This document shows, one piece after another, positions 35,271 through 50,583 of a DNA stretch of 64,000 bases. A program made the position numbers and the translations under genes. This DNA comes from Mesotaenium endlicherianum. Lineage: Eukaryota; Streptophyta; Zygnematophyceae; Zygnematales; Mesotaeniaceae. The stretch covers positions 343,606 through 407,605 of the forward strand of contig WELA01003638.1 of NCBI GenBank assembly GCA_009602735.1. The letters run 5' to 3'. Numbering within the stretch: position 1 is the stretch's first letter; each line of letters starts with the position of its first letter. The notes under the pieces are model-generated. The model was given only the letters and a program-made list of their open reading frames with translations, was not told where the DNA came from and searched no databases.

Positions 35271-36684
35271 GGCGCATGCACGACCTGCTTGTGTGGTGCT
35301 CCGAGTAGCGGGTGCAACGGCGATGCCACTCTGGCACTCTTTAGAAAGCACGCTGCACCTGACCCCTGCAAAGGCACAGCACGACATGGCACAAGCTCTC
35401 TCTCAAGGTCCACAGTCACACAGGCTACAGCAAAAACCTGGCAGCAGAGGTTGCAGCTCAGTAAGGCCTGAACCCACGGACGCGACGCTTGGCTCTTTCT
35501 GCCCTGACGCTCGGCAATCTGCTGCTTCCCAACATGCTTGCCCTTACCATTAGGGGTTTGCCACTGTTGCTGGCCCGTGGTGAATCAGACTCAACTAGGA
35601 CAGTTGCTGGGCTTCAATATCATACCACGCAGGACCCTCATGGGGGATGCGCCAACCTTCGGGGCGGCGTCCCACGATGCAGAGCCCTCACTGACACATG
35701 GCCATTTCCCTCCTATTACTGCCACTCTGTGGGCGCGCGCGCGCGCATATGTGTGTGTTTGTGAATGTGTGTGTGTGTGTGCGTGTGTGTGTGCGCGCGC
35801 GTGTGATGTGGTGCAAAAAGACTTGGTGAAAGCAGGGGCAGGTGCAAGATACAGAGGCGGATGCAGGTGCAGGTGCAGGTGCAGGTGAGGGGCTCCAGGA
35901 GAACATCAGCAGATGTCATGTGTGTCTGTACCGCTGGGCAGCAACACAGAGGACTGCCCACTGGTGCAGGGCCCCTCTGGCACCTCCAAGCTTGCATGCA
36001 CCAGTTGTTGCCAGTCCATCTGCATGTCAAGAAAGTAACCAGTCCACAACGCGTCACACATATACAACGCATACACAACTTACATCAAACAGCTGCCACC
36101 CCCCATCCACCGTGCGCACTCTCCCTCTGTCCATACCTTCACTATAAGTTCGTGCCGGACCTGGAAAGTCAGGGCCGCTCAGGGCAGCACCTTCACCCAC
36201 ATGAGCAGCTGTCGACAAACACGACCTCCTTTTCATAGTCCCTACTTCTTGCTGCTTCAAATCTTTACTAGCAGGTGAAAATGACACAAGCTAGCGGGAC
36301 CCCATAGCACTCACTTTGCATGCTCTTGTCGTACCCTGCTGCGAAGACAAGGAAGACTCTTACACTCTTAACTCTTGCCCTGCTAGTGCCAGTTGGGCAA
36401 CTGAAAAGTGCACCAGATTACGTTGAAGTACTTCGGGTCTCGGGTTTCAATGTCTCAGGTTTCAGGTTTAAGGAGTTTCTCTGAGAGAGCAAACAAGCGA
36501 TGGCCAAGGATGAACATCCCTCAAATCAGATGTGCCGGTGAAGAAGGTGACAGAAACAGAAAGGGATCAAGCTCACCTCTTCAGATCTGGGCAGCTGGAC
36601 CAACCACAGTTCTTTGTTGCTGCCTTCCAGATCGGCGGCTCCAATGAACTCGACATCCTGCAGCAAGTCGTAGCCCTTGATCAT
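34055..36684 (-). CDS. Multi-exon host gene, possibly an RPA34-like RNA polymerase I subunit
   Basis: Likely first exon 36684-36577 (36 residues, MIKGYDLLQDVEFIG ... KELWLVQLPRSEE) ends in a good donor (GAAGAG|GTGAGC). The ELWLVQLP block resembles the ELWLIQ signature near the start of RPA34/CD3EAP proteins. Probable later exons: near 36255-36200 (DYEKEVVFVDSCSCG before a GTGAAG donor), near 35590-35555 (DSPRASNSGKPLM), near 34745-34545 (poly-Glu, NIALAVLKAEHDRAS, SSRKEKPSSKKKK), and a last exon ending at 34055 with PKSDEAAEEDHAPVVQEGVA and a lysine tail KKKKKRKKSSGS. A lysine-rich C-terminus is usual for RPA34. Exon borders in the middle are not resolved, so the model is partial and the family call tentative. 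Confidence 0.4.
35201..35268. repeat. (CA)n-(GA)n microsatellite
   Basis: About eight CA units pass into about 24 AG units. It lies in a probable intron of the minus-strand gene. Confidence 0.9.
35730..35886. repeat. GT/GC alternating tract and GGTGCA hexamers
   Basis: Alternating GCGCGCGC/GTGTGTGT from 35730 to about 35808, then four tandem CAGGTG hexamers at about 35863-35888. The alternating purine-pyrimidine tract could form Z-DNA. Confidence 0.8.
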
Positions 36685-38083
36685 CTCTGCAGCAGGCTGC
36701 ACCCATACAGTGCGTACGACACTTCCAAACGTCAACATAAAACAGAGCCAGAAATCCATGTGGCTCGAGGTTTTACAATCAAATTCTGAAGAGTGGTTCC
36801 ACCATTGTTTTCTAGTGGTTAAGTAACACTTGAGGTTGAATGAGTTGCCTCCCTTGAGTAAGGAGTAGAAGTGATATCACGCGCACTCCAGTACAGCTCA
36901 TAACGGAAGAACCAACTTGATGGTGCCCGTGGTAATATATAACGTCATGCTAAATTCCTGCAGTTAGATTCTCGACATTCATGAGGACCAAAAAAACTGC
37001 TTGAATGTGTCCTGAAGTCTCAGAGCCTCGATATGATTAATTAATCTACATGCTCTGCCTCAGAGTCAGTCTAAAGAACCGGAGATATATTCTGACAGAC
37101 ACAGCTCAATCCACGTGCAAATACAGGAGAGTATCTTGCCTTTTTTCAAGCTTCTCTCGACCAAGAATGCATAATCCGGGTCCAACTTCACACTTGAGAC
37201 AAAGTGCTATTTGCAAGTCATGAGGGCTTATAGAGACTTGAGCCTTCTGGTCCCGACCTTGATATATAAAACACATCCGCAACAACGCTGAAAATTTGGA
37301 GGAAACAGTGGTCAACAAGGCATGCTCCTCACCTCAATAGTCTGCAAGTATTTTTGCAATAGCGGCACTTTCGTACTAGCAGTGGTAGGAATACATGCAA
37401 CAATTCTGTTGTGACCATCTCACGTCGTATATGCTAAATGTAACAGGAAGTAAGTCGTCTTAACAGCTTGAACAGGAACACCCTAAGCTATAAAGCTGCA
37501 ACTTTGTGCCGATGTGGCGAGTGACGGGAAGACATTCAAATCTCAGTCAAGTTATATCTGGTTCGACAGAGACGTCGCAAATATCCGATCAAGCCAACAA
37601 TGTGCGGAGTTTCCTTGTGAATATGGAAATGGGTGCGAATGAAGTCTATATTCTTCTGTTACGACTACAGAAGGTTCAAGCTGTCTCAAATTACGGACCT
37701 TTTGTTCCAGCTTTTACTCCAAGTGCCCTTACGAAACAGAGCGCCTTTACTGCTAAAGCTTGAAAACACAACAAATTTGTGAGATGGTGAGAAACAGCTC
37801 CGGGACGCGCGAAAGGAGAAAGGACGAAGGGAAGTACGGCATGCCGAAGTTGGCTGTTGTGTTTCGCTTTGTTGCAATTTGGCCAATTGTCCACCTTTAA
37901 CGCCTCGGTGAAAAATGGCTCCATAGTTCCCTGTCAAGTTTCATGTGGTGACAGAACTTATTGCGGTAGATGTACCAGGAATATTTGAACAACTATATTC
38001 TCAAATTTTTGACTAGACAAATCGTTCCTCTATACATTTGAAGAGGTTCTGCCCAACTGTTGGTGAACAGACTAGTTACGAGA
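36685..38083. other. Intergenic region between two divergent host genes
   Basis: Lies between the minus-strand gene starting near 36684 and the plus-strand gene starting at 38084. Short frames on both strands are not supported. It should hold both promoters; no sure TATA box is seen. Confidence 0.4.
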
Positions 38084-39155
38084 ATGACTATGATACATCT
38101 GTATAGGAGGTACAAAAGATGGAACCCCGTCCATGTGACTGCTGGGGCCTTCTGGGGCTTTGGAATCGGTTTGGGATGCGGAGTGGGCTGGGGGCCTGGC
38201 TTTGGGCCCAAGGTAATAGGTTATGTTGGTGCTGGCTGCGGCGCTGGTATCAGTGTGGGAAGTACTTTAATTGGAGTTGGCATTGGCCTCCCTGCTAGCA
38301 GTTTCATGTGCTGGCCATGTGACTGTAAGATGCTCTATCCTCATGTTGTTTCTCATTATCTTTCTTGGAAAACAATGAACCAGTTTGTCTGTGTGCCTTG
38401 GCCATATATGTGGAATCTTCATGCTTATTGATGTTGGCTGCCCATTCATAAGTATTTAAAGCTTTATATTCACCTAGTGTGGGGTGCCCGTGCCACATTG
38501 CCTGGCTACTTGTCCTTGTGGCCATTGATTCCTGGTCCTGGTGAACTTCAAACCAAGTCTTTCAGTGCAAAAATTATCTACTTATCTGCATGCCAGCCAT
38601 CTGGGGTACCTTACTTGATTGTAGCTACATGTAGGTCATCAGGGTCCCACTTGCTTTCTTCAGTTTGTGCAGCACCAGACAAGGGGCTTTATTGTGTATT
38701 CCCCTTCTCTGCCTGGCAATCATAGGCCTGTGGGATGAGGCTTTTTATGGTTGATGGGGACAGGTGTACTGCTTGCTGGTAAATCTATTGCACACTTCAT
38801 GGCAGTTTGTGCCTTTCCAGGCCTAGTAAAGCTTACTTCAGTAGGGCTGCACCAAGCCTCTTCCCATGCTGCTACTCGAGGCAGACGCAAACTTCACAAT
38901 CAGGTGCCCACCTGGCGTGCCCTTGCTTCGCCTCTGCCACCTCCACCACCATTGCCACCTCAGTTTCAGGCTATGCTTGCTACGGGCCCAAAAATATGGA
39001 CTGCTTCAAGAAGTCAGAGAGAGGCTCCTATCAACAAAGTGGAGCTTCCTAATGAGGTTTCGCCCACAATTCTGGTTGCTCCTGAGCCAGTTGGAAGCAA
39101 TTCCACTAATACAGTGAAGACAGGCAGAGGGGGCAACAAAACGGGGAATCGATAA
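38084..39155 (+). CDS. Glycine-rich membrane protein, cadmium-induced AS8-like, two exons
   Basis: Model: join(38084..38324, 38821..39155), 191 residues. The splice has GT-AG borders and keeps the frame (phase 1). The N-terminal half is a strongly conserved-looking glycine-zipper region: RRYKRWNPVHVTAGAFWGFG, GLGCGVGWGPGFGPKVIGYV and GAGCGAGISVGSTLIGVGIG, enough for two membrane segments. The pattern GFGPxVIGYVGAGCG recalls plant proteins annotated as cadmium-induced AS8-like. This is from memory, not a search. The C-terminal half is disordered, with a proline run (LPPPPPLPPQ) and a Gly/Lys tail. The start could instead be the ATG at 38090. Function in the family is not established. Confidence 0.65.
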
Positions 39156-42966
<3,811 letters not shown>

Positions 42967-43469
42967 TGTAGTGATTTGAGTTATTATATATTAGTTTGCA
43001 TATATTTTAATGTTTTCAAATATATTTGGAGTGGTATTGTGTGGAGTCAAGTGTGAATAGGTAAACTAGTAACTTGGTTCATGTCCTTTGAACCTTCCAA
43101 GGCATTTTCGAAGTTAGAGGAAAGACCTAGAAGAACCCCATGTGGCAAAAGTCAGATGTGCCATTTTTAGGTCAAAAGGACATGTGTACATTATTCTAGA
43201 AAGAGGTGGCAAATTTTGGGATGAGTTGGGTGCCAACACATCAACATACACCTTCCTAGAAATTACTTATGTAGCAAGTATATAAACAAGAGCTAGAACA
43301 TAGAAAGACATTCGAGAATCACTCTTGTACTTGCCAAAATCCAGAAATATATTAACTTTCAAGAAGCCATCTCTCTTTCAAGAAGCTACCACTTGTGTTC
43401 AAAGATCCTTGTCTTGAATAGATAAAGTATTCTGTTTTACTAAGTACTTTATCTATCTGTTTCACTACA
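42967..43469 (+). repeat. Left LTR of element 3
   Basis: 503 bases from TGTAGTGATTTGAG to TTTCACTACA, with inverted ends TGTAGTGA/TCACTACA. AGTATATAAACAAGAGC near 43279 is a TATA-like box. The 5 bases before it are GCAGC; the right-hand partner is lost. Confidence 0.93.
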
Positions 43470-43470
43470 G

Positions 43471-43482
43471 TGGTATCGGAGC
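43471..43482 (+). promoter_or_regulatory. Primer binding site of element 3
   Basis: TGGTATCGGAGC one base after the LTR is one base off the usual initiator-Met tRNA primer site TGGTATCAGAGC. Element 4 has the same sequence at 50551-50562. Confidence 0.8.
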
Positions 43483-43506
43483 TAGGCACTTTGGTAGCAC
43501 AAGAAG

Positions 43507-44787
43507 ATGGCCGATCCTCAAGACCAACAGCAAGCTTTCGAAGGAAGCCCTTCCTCTCCAAGACACCCTCCTCCAGCGCCGATGGGAGAGCCCACTCAAG
43601 AAAATCTGCAACAACAAGAAGCACCACAAGGAGGAGTACACCCTCCTCCAGCGCCGATGGGAGAGCCTACTCAAGGAAATCCTCAACAAGAAGAAGCACC
43701 ACAAGGAGGAGCACCGTCAAATCCCGTGGCAGCCGCTATAGCAAAGTTGACCCCACCACAAGGAGTTCCCGCAAATGAGTGGGCAGCCTTCCTAATGACC
43801 GTCCACAACCAAGTGGGCCTGGCCACCTATGAAGCAACCGTGCAAGCGTCAAGAGAAGCTATGGCTGCCATGGTTGCCCCTATTGCGAGCAATGCTCAAA
43901 ATCCAGCCCCGGCTCAAGCGCCTCCACAAGAGCCAACGAGAGCAAGGAAACTCATCAAGCCCGGCAAACCTGACACTTTCAACCCCGGGAAAGGTGCCAA
44001 CCTGAATTTATGGCTCTACCAAGTGGAGACGTACCTTGCGTTTCTTGAAGTACCCGAGGAGGACTACGTTCCCTTTGCCGTTACCTTACTTAGAGGAGCA
44101 GCAACATCATGATGGCGTAACTATCAAGCGGCTATATATCAAGCTATGGCACACCCCATGCTCGGCCAAGAGCCCCCACCATCATTTGCAAGATGGGCAG
44201 ATTTTCGTGAGGCCCTCAAGAAGCAATTCATGCCCATCAATGCGGAGAAGATTGCCCGAGGAAAGCTCCACCATCTCAAGCAAACGGCGTCCGTTCAAGA
44301 GTATACATCCAGATTTCACGCCCTCACTCTTGAGATCCCCAACATGTCTCTCGAGGAGAAGATTGACCGTTACATCTTTGGCCTCAAACCCAAGGTGGCA
44401 AAGGAAGTGGAGTTACGCGACTTGACGGACTTCTCAAAGATCATTGAAGTGGCCCAAAAGGTGGATACCTTGGATTTCAAGCACTCCGTGCCTTCATCTT
44501 CACGGGTACCGACGACGCGGGTGTACGCAGCCCCTTCCACATCCGAATCTGGACCCACACCCATGGAAATCGGAGTTATTAAAAGGGACCCCGCGGCTGC
44601 CCGGAAGAGTGGAAGACCCTCCAATGACACTTATGATGCAAGAAACCAGCAAGGAGTGAAAGCAAGACTCTCCCCGGCTGAAAAAGAAGCTCTCATGACG
44701 GCTGGACTATGCTTCTATTGCAAGGAAAAGGGCCATCGTGCACTTTCATGCCCCAAAAAGTTGTCAAAAAACGGACAGCGCCGGTAG
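43507..44787 (+). pseudogene. gag of element 3
   Basis: The proline/glutamine-rich N-terminus has a tandem PPPAPMGEPTQ(E/G)N repeat. It is followed by a retrotransposon Gag core (KPGKPDTFNPGKGANLNLWL ... FREALKKQFMPINAEKIARG, VQEYTSRFHALTLEIPNM, YIFGLKPKVAKEVEL) and a CCHC zinc knuckle [14 protein letters not shown] (about 44710-44751). It packages element RNA in the family. Confidence 0.88.
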
Positions 44788-47700
44788 GCCAGGAGCCTAC
44801 CACCCCAAGACCCACTTCACGAGAAGGCAACACGCCAAGTGAGGTGGAGACCCCCGTTGAAGACGACGTTCCAGCCCCAATGAGTTTGAGAGGTTACCTT
44901 GGAGGAGAGAAGGTCCACATCTTGGTGGATAGCGGAGCTCAAGGCAACTTCATTGCTGCAGATTTTGCCACCAAGCACGGTATTACTATGCGAACTCTTG
45001 ACCACGACGAGGAGATTATGATGCCCGATGGATTCTCCTATACTACCCCTTCCAAGAAGACGTACCCCTTGGCACTCTCTATCAAGTCCTTCAAGGATAG
45101 AGTAGTGTTCTCCCCCATGCAATTGGGCAAGTACGACGTCATCCTAGGGACGCCTTGGTTGACCAAGCACAACCCCCAAGTTGATTGGAGGACCGGTACT
45201 ATCAAGATCAAGAATGACATCACTTCAAGAATCTGTATTTTGCGCGCAATCCAGAATATCCAGACCCAAGACATCCAGAAGCCGGCACACGAGATACTAT
45301 TGTCCGCCCTCCAACTCAAGAGACTTGTGAGGAAGGGACACGAGCTTCTTTTGGCCTTGATCACGCCAAAAGACATCAAGAAAGACATCGAGAGTCAAGA
45401 AGGCAGCCCCGTTCCCAAGGAGATACAAGAAGTCTTTGAGGACTACAAAGAAGTGTTCTCCCCGGAATTGCCCAAGGGCCTACCCCCCAAAAGATTCGTA
45501 GACCACAAGATAGAGTTGGAGCCCGGAAGCAAGCCCATCTCTCGGCCTACGTTCAAAATGTCATACACGGAGCTAGACGAAGTCAAGAAGCAAATCAAGG
45601 AGCTACTGGAGCATGGCTTCATTCGACCTAGCAAGTCGCCATTTGGAGCCCCGGTGCTATTTGTCAAGAAGAAAGATGGTACCTTGAGGATGTGTGTGGA
45701 CTATCGCGCCCTCAACAAGATCACCATCAAGAATCGATACCCGCTGCCGCGCATGGATGAGCTCATGGACCGGCTGGTTGGAGCCAAGTACTTCACGAAG
45801 ATTGACTTACGGAGCGGCTACCACCAGATTCGCATCGCAGAACCGGACATAGAGAAGACGGCATTCAGGACAAGATATGGACATTTTGAGTTCATGGTCC
45901 TGCCATTTGGACTCACCAACGCGCCAGCAACTTTCATGACTATGATGAACACCATATTTCAGCCCATGTTGGACAGATTTGTGGTGGTATTCATCGATGA
46001 CATCCTTATCTACAGCAAGACCCTTGAAGAGCATGCGAGACACTTGAAAGAAGTCCTTGAAGTATTGAAGCAAAACAAGCTGTTTGCGAAGGAGTCAAAA
46101 TGCGAGTTTGCCAAACAAGAAGTGGAGTTCCTAGGTCTCCACGTGACTGCTGATGGCATCAAGATAGACCCCAAGAAGACCACGGTGGTGGAGGAATGGC
46201 CAACCCCCACGACCAAGAAAGAACTCCAGTCATTCTTGGGATTTGCCAATTGGTACAGAAAATTCATCCAAGGCTTCTCGCACATAGCAGCCCCCCTGAC
46301 AGATCTACTCAAGAAGGACAGGCTATATACATGGACCGAGAAAGAGGAAGAGGCATTTCAAGAGTTAAAGCGAAGATTGACCACATCCCCGGTGCTCACA
46401 CTCCCAAGTCCAAACCCAGATTGGCCCTTCCACGTCATCACCGATGCATCTTCCTATGCAATAGGAGCAATCCTGCTTCAAGACCAAGGCAAGGGACTGC
46501 AGCCCATCGCCTACGAGTCAAGGAAGCTAAATCCAGCCGAGCAAAATTATACAACCACGGAGCGAGAGGCATTGGCGATTGTACATGCCTTGAAGGTTTG
46601 GCGCTGCTACGTTGAAGGACGCAAAGTACTGGTCACCACGGACCACGAGGCGTTAAAGCACCTCCAGACGCAGCCGTATCTCTCAAGGAGACAAGCAAGA
46701 TGGAGCGGATACTTGCAACAATACAACATCACGATTCAGTACCAGCCCGGCAAGACAAACCCGGCTGACCCCCTCTCAAGACTGCAATTAAATGCAGTGA
46801 TGGTATCCCTGAAGACAGATCTGGAAGCTCGATTTTCAGCCGCCTATGAAAGAGACCCTTACTACAAGAACGGAGAAGCAGCCTTGGACCCATGCAAGAA
46901 GCAAGAAGGCAATTATTGGGTGAGGCAAGATACGGGCCAGAGATGTGTTCCTAATGACTTAGACCTCCGGCTCTTGCTTCTACGAGAAGCACACGACAAC
47001 CCTCTTGGAGGACACTTTGGAATCCTAAGGACCACGGGCGTTCTAGCTAGGACTTATTGTTGGCCAGGCATGTCTAAGCAAGTCAAGGAGTACTGCAGGA
47101 GCTGTGACACATGCCAAAGAATCAAGCCATCATCGCAAAAGGCGGGAGGACTCCTCCAACCACTACCAATCCCCGAAAGACAATGGACGGACATCTCAAT
47201 GGACCTTATCGTGGACTTGCCCGTGACACCTCGAGGCCATAATGCAATACTCACGGTGGTGGACAGACTTACCAAGATGGCTCATTTTATTCCCACGACG
47301 ACTAAGGCTACAGCACCACAACTTGCAAGACTCATCTTTGACAACATCTTCCGACTCCATGGACTACCATCAAGAATTGTGTCAGATAGAGATCCAAGAT
47401 TCACAAGCCATTTCTGGAAAAATCTCTTCAAGAACTTGGGTACATCGCTGGATATGTCTACTGCCTACCACCCACAATCAGATGGGCAAACCGAGCGTAT
47501 GAATCGTACCCTAAAGACCTCTCTAAAGGCCTACGTGTCTACCCTCGAGCAAGACTGGGACATGTACTTGACCCCCCTCGAGTTTGCCTACAACAACACT
47601 ACGCAGGCCTCTACCCAAGAGTCCCCATTCTTCCTCAACTATGGCTTCCATCCGACCACGCCACTGAGCTTCACGGCTGGCCATGATGAAGTACCTGCAG

Positions 47701-48089
47701 CCACAGATTTTATGGAGACATTAGAAGCAGCCCTTACAGCAGCGAAGAAAGCTCTACAACACGCGCAAGATGCTCAAGCAAGAGTGGCGAACAGATCCAG
47801 AAGAGAAATTACGTACAGAGTGGGTGACAACGTGTTACTATCATCCAAGAACATTTCCCTGAACAACAGGCCTGCCGGCAGCAAGTTCTCTCCCAAGTAT
47901 TTGGGACCCTTCAAGATTATCCAGCAAGTCAACCCCGTTGCTTTCAAGCTAGAACTTCCCCAGACTATGCACATCGACCCCGTATTCCACGCTTCCCTCT
48001 TCAAGCCGTATGTGCAACCCGACAACAAGTTCCCTGGATGTGTGACAACCCCACCAGCCCCAACAATAGTGGATGATCATTTGGAGTAG
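44709..48089 (+). CDS. pol of element 3: protease, RT, RNase H, integrase
   Basis: An open frame of 1126 codons. Protease: [69 protein letters not shown]. RNase [20 protein letters not shown]. Integrase: [10 protein letters not shown] with [12 protein letters not shown], then core [46 protein letters not shown]. The C-terminal part has YLGPFKIIQ and [13 protein letters not shown]-like [14 protein letters not shown]. All blocks are in canonical order for a chromovirus-type Ty3/gypsy element. Confidence 0.95.
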   Translation: MLLLQGKGPSCTFMPQKVVKKRTAPVGQEPTTPRPTSREGNTPSEVETPVEDDVPAPMSLRGYLGGEKVHILVDSGAQGNFIAADFATKHGITMRTLDHDEEIMMPDGFSYTTPSKKTYPLALSIKSFKDRVVFSPMQLGKYDVILGTPWLTKHNPQVDWRTGTIKIKNDITSRICILRAIQNIQTQDIQKPAHEILLSALQLKRLVRKGHELLLALITPKDIKKDIESQEGSPVPKEIQEVFEDYKEVFSPELPKGLPPKRFVDHKIELEPGSKPISRPTFKMSYTELDEVKKQIKELLEHGFIRPSKSPFGAPVLFVKKKDGTLRMCVDYRALNKITIKNRYPLPRMDELMDRLVGAKYFTKIDLRSGYHQIRIAEPDIEKTAFRTRYGHFEFMVLPFGLTNAPATFMTMMNTIFQPMLDRFVVVFIDDILIYSKTLEEHARHLKEVLEVLKQNKLFAKESKCEFAKQEVEFLGLHVTADGIKIDPKKTTVVEEWPTPTTKKELQSFLGFANWYRKFIQGFSHIAAPLTDLLKKDRLYTWTEKEEEAFQELKRRLTTSPVLTLPSPNPDWPFHVITDASSYAIGAILLQDQGKGLQPIAYESRKLNPAEQNYTTTEREALAIVHALKVWRCYVEGRKVLVTTDHEALKHLQTQPYLSRRQARWSGYLQQYNITIQYQPGKTNPADPLSRLQLNAVMVSLKTDLEARFSAAYERDPYYKNGEAALDPCKKQEGNYWVRQDTGQRCVPNDLDLRLLLLREAHDNPLGGHFGILRTTGVLARTYCWPGMSKQVKEYCRSCDTCQRIKPSSQKAGGLLQPLPIPERQWTDISMDLIVDLPVTPRGHNAILTVVDRLTKMAHFIPTTTKATAPQLARLIFDNIFRLHGLPSRIVSDRDPRFTSHFWKNLFKNLGTSLDMSTAYHPQSDGQTERMNRTLKTSLKAYVSTLEQDWDMYLTPLEFAYNNTTQASTQESPFFLNYGFHPTTPLSFTAGHDEVPAATDFMETLEAALTAAKKALQHAQDAQARVANRSRREITYRVGDNVLLSSKNISLNNRPAGSKFSPKYLGPFKIIQQVNPVAFKLELPQTMHIDPVFHASLFKPYVQPDNKFPGCVTTPPAPTIVDDHLE

Positions 48090-48092
48090 GAA

Positions 48093-48374
48093 GTGGAAGA
48101 CATAGTGGCTATGAGAAATTTCAGGAGAGAGCAGCAATACTTGATCAAGTGGAAAGGATATCCAGATTCGGAGAATAGTTGGGTGGCGGCGCACTACCTT
48201 GACAAAGTTCAGAGAAAGTTGAAGCGCTTCCATGCCGCCAACCCCCATCTTGGACCAGCCCCAAGTCTCTCTTCTAGAAGCCCGAAGACTCCAGGGAGGC
48301 AGCCTGCCACCATCAAGAAGCAGCAGAAGACCCCTTGGAGGCAGCCTGCAAGAACCACAAAGAGGAAAAAATGA
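48093..48374 (+). CDS. Chromodomain region of element 3
   Basis: VEDIVAMRNFRREQQYLIKW, then KGYPDSENSWVAAHYLD, the three-aromatic chromodomain pattern (Y, W, W), followed by a basic tail (PWRQPARTTKRKK). Chromodomains direct such integrases to histone-marked chromatin. This part lies where elements 1 and 2 carry a PHD finger. Confidence 0.88.
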   Translation: MEDIVAMRNFRREQQYLIKWKGYPDSENSWVAAHYLDKVQRKLKRFHAANPHLGPAPSLSSRSPKTPGRQPATIKKQQKTPWRQPARTTKRKK

Positions 48375-49141
48375 CATTAGACACTTTTCTCTTCTTGCAG
48401 TTTCTGGACAGAAAACTAAAATTGCTACTGGCAATAGGTCTCTTCATAATAAATTCTGAAAATTTACCTGTTCGTAGTCCATGAGTAGCCGGTCATTTAG
48501 AGTCCAAGTTTGCTCAATTTGGAGCACTGGTGAGAGAGATATGATGCTCTAAGTAGAAGGGGGTCCGACTGCTGGCATTGTTAGGGCAGAATATGCCTTC
48601 TGACATTGTGCCCTCCCCTGAACTTAGAATGCTTTGAAACTCAAGACTCTGGTAGAACATCTCACAGCGCCCAGTTTGAGACTTAGTTTGGAGCATTTGG
48701 AGAAGTATAGAAAGACTTATGATTTTCAGAAGTTTCTGCACAGATTTGGAGGAGTGCCTACTCTCTCAGCTCTCAACGACACTCCAGAAATTAGAATGCT
48801 CTCAAATTTGGTGACCCGGTAGAGTTCTCCCACGCGGTCCGTTTGGCTTTCAAATTTTTAGATTTGGAGCAGTTCTGTGGCCGCTATGAATTTTTGAATT
48901 CGTGGCAGATTCTGGGCCAACTTGTACAATTTTCTTCATCATTAAGGAGTAGGCTAGCCAATAAGGTCACACCACCTACGACCTTGCCTAGTCTACCTTA
49001 CATGTGTAGCACCTGACTTGGCGCCTTTGACTAGTCCTCTTTACATGTGTGGCATCTGACTTGAAATTGTTGACTAGTTTGCTCCACATGTGTCAGAACT
49101 GACTTGACGCGCCGAGACGTCGCTTTTTCTATCGGGGGGGT
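48375..49141 (+). other. 3' untranslated part of element 3
   Basis: No coding motif. Includes a duplicated phrase (AGTTTGGAGCA / ACTCTGGTAGAACATCTC-like) and ends in TATCGGGGGGG, the likely polypurine tract right before the right LTR. Confidence 0.6.
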
Positions 49142-50121
49142 GATGTAGTGATTTGAGTTATTATATATTAATATGCATATATTTTAATGTTTTCAAATAT
49201 ATTTGGAGTGGTATTGTGTGGAGTCAAGTGTGAATAGGTACTCTAGTAACTTGGTTCATGTCCTTTGAACCTTCCAAGGCATTTTCGAAGTCTGCTACAC
49301 TTTATATTTAATATCAGTTTAATGACTCGGCCGGAAGCAGCAGGCTGATGACAGCTTAAGTCAGCTTGCTGACACATTCTTTGACAGCCAGCTGACTTCC
49401 GTACTCGGTAGCAGCGAACTGCCTCGATATGCATCTAAGTGTGGTATACTAGATGAATGGCCAAATGACATCCCTATGATGGATGGCGATTCGGGATGAT
49501 GGGAGATGGTGGTAGATTTTGTTAANNNNNNNNNNCATTAAGGAGTAGGCTAGCCAATAAGGTCACACCACCTACGACCTTGCCTAGTCTACCTTACACG
49601 TGTAGCACCTGACTTGGCGCCTTTGACTAGTCCTCTTTACATGTGTGGCATCTGACTTGAAATTGTTGACTAGTTTGCTCCACATGTGTCAGAACTGACT
49701 TGACGCGCCGAGACGTCGCTTTTTCTATCGGGGGGGTGATGTAGTGATTTGAGTTATTATATATTAATATGCATATATTTTAATGTTTTCAAATATATTT
49801 GGAGTGGTATTGTGTGGAGTCAAGTGTGAATAGGTACTCTAGTAACTTGGTTCATGTCCTTTGAACCTTCCAAGGCATTTTCGAAGTCTGCTACACTTTA
49901 TATTTAATATCAGTTTAATGACTCGGCCGGAAGCAGCAGGCTGATGACAGCTTAAGTCAGCTTGCTGACACATTCTTTGACAGCCAGCTGACTTCCGTAC
50001 TCGGTAGCAGCGAACTGCCTCGATATGCATCTAAGTGTGGTATGCTAGATGAATGGCCAGATGACATCCCTATGATGGATGGCGATTCGGGATGATGGGA
50101 GATGGCGGTGGATTTGGTTAA
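48940..50121. repeat. Near-identical direct duplication around a 10-N gap
   Basis: 48940-49525 and 49536-50121 match along their length with a fixed offset of 596 and only a few differences. The 10-N gap (49526-49535) lies between them. Each copy carries the end of element 3, the start of its right LTR and the same junction into an element 4 LTR. This is best explained as two alleles or an overlap left unmerged in assembly. Confidence 0.9.
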
Positions 50122-50549
50122 CCGAGGTCCTACCAANTGGTAGATTTTGTTAACCGAGGTCCTACCAACGTGGTTAACTCCCGGGTAGGCGGTGCCATCG
50201 CACTGACCGTTGAACAGTAAACTCATTCCATGTACATATGCTAGGCATTGCTCTCGAGTTCGGCATTCGGAAACGAGGCCAACTCTCTTGTACAGCTTAC
50301 TGAGAGAGATCTGAATCCAAGGCGAGAAGCCATTGATACGCACTGTCTTCTAACCTTGCTTATGTATGAGTTTGCTGATTGCATTATTAATGCTAGTTTA
50401 CTCGCATTTGACTTACGAGTGTCGTTCACTGCTAGTGTGTTGTCCTTTTGCCGTTTAATCAGTTAACNAAAAAATCCATAAAGATTACTTGCTGATATAA
50501 AGATCTTTATTAATTGTTAATCGCCTATTTGGTAAGTCGAATCATTTCA
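49887..50549 (+). repeat. Left LTR of element 4 (5' part missing)
   Basis: Matches 62280-62907 closely and ends GAATCATTTCA. The first 90 or so bases seen in the right LTR are replaced by the element 3 LTR start. Single Ns at 50136 and 50468 and a repeated phrase around the first show local assembly uncertainty. Confidence 0.85.
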
Positions 50550-50583
50550 GTGGTATCGGAGCAGTTATCACAGTCTTCTTCGT

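Larger units (their letters stand above)
42967..49290 (+). mobile_element. Element 3: chromodomain Ty3/gypsy LTR retrotransposon
   Basis: Left LTR 42967-43469, tRNA-iMet-type primer site, gag (43507-44787), pol (44709-48089), chromodomain (48093-48374), 3' leader, and the first 149 bases of the right LTR (49142-49290), where sequence switches to an element 4 LTR. It looks nearly whole in coding capacity, with about two breaks. The overlapping LTR parts differ by only a few bases, so it is young. Gag and pol overlap in different frames, consistent with the frameshifting known in this family. A solo LTR of the same family lies at 22960-23462. Confidence 0.92.

Noticed and set aside
49243-50030. 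Two identical 63-residue minus-strand frames as a gene family
   Set aside because: They lie in LTR sequence and are duplicated only because of the repeated block around the assembly gap.
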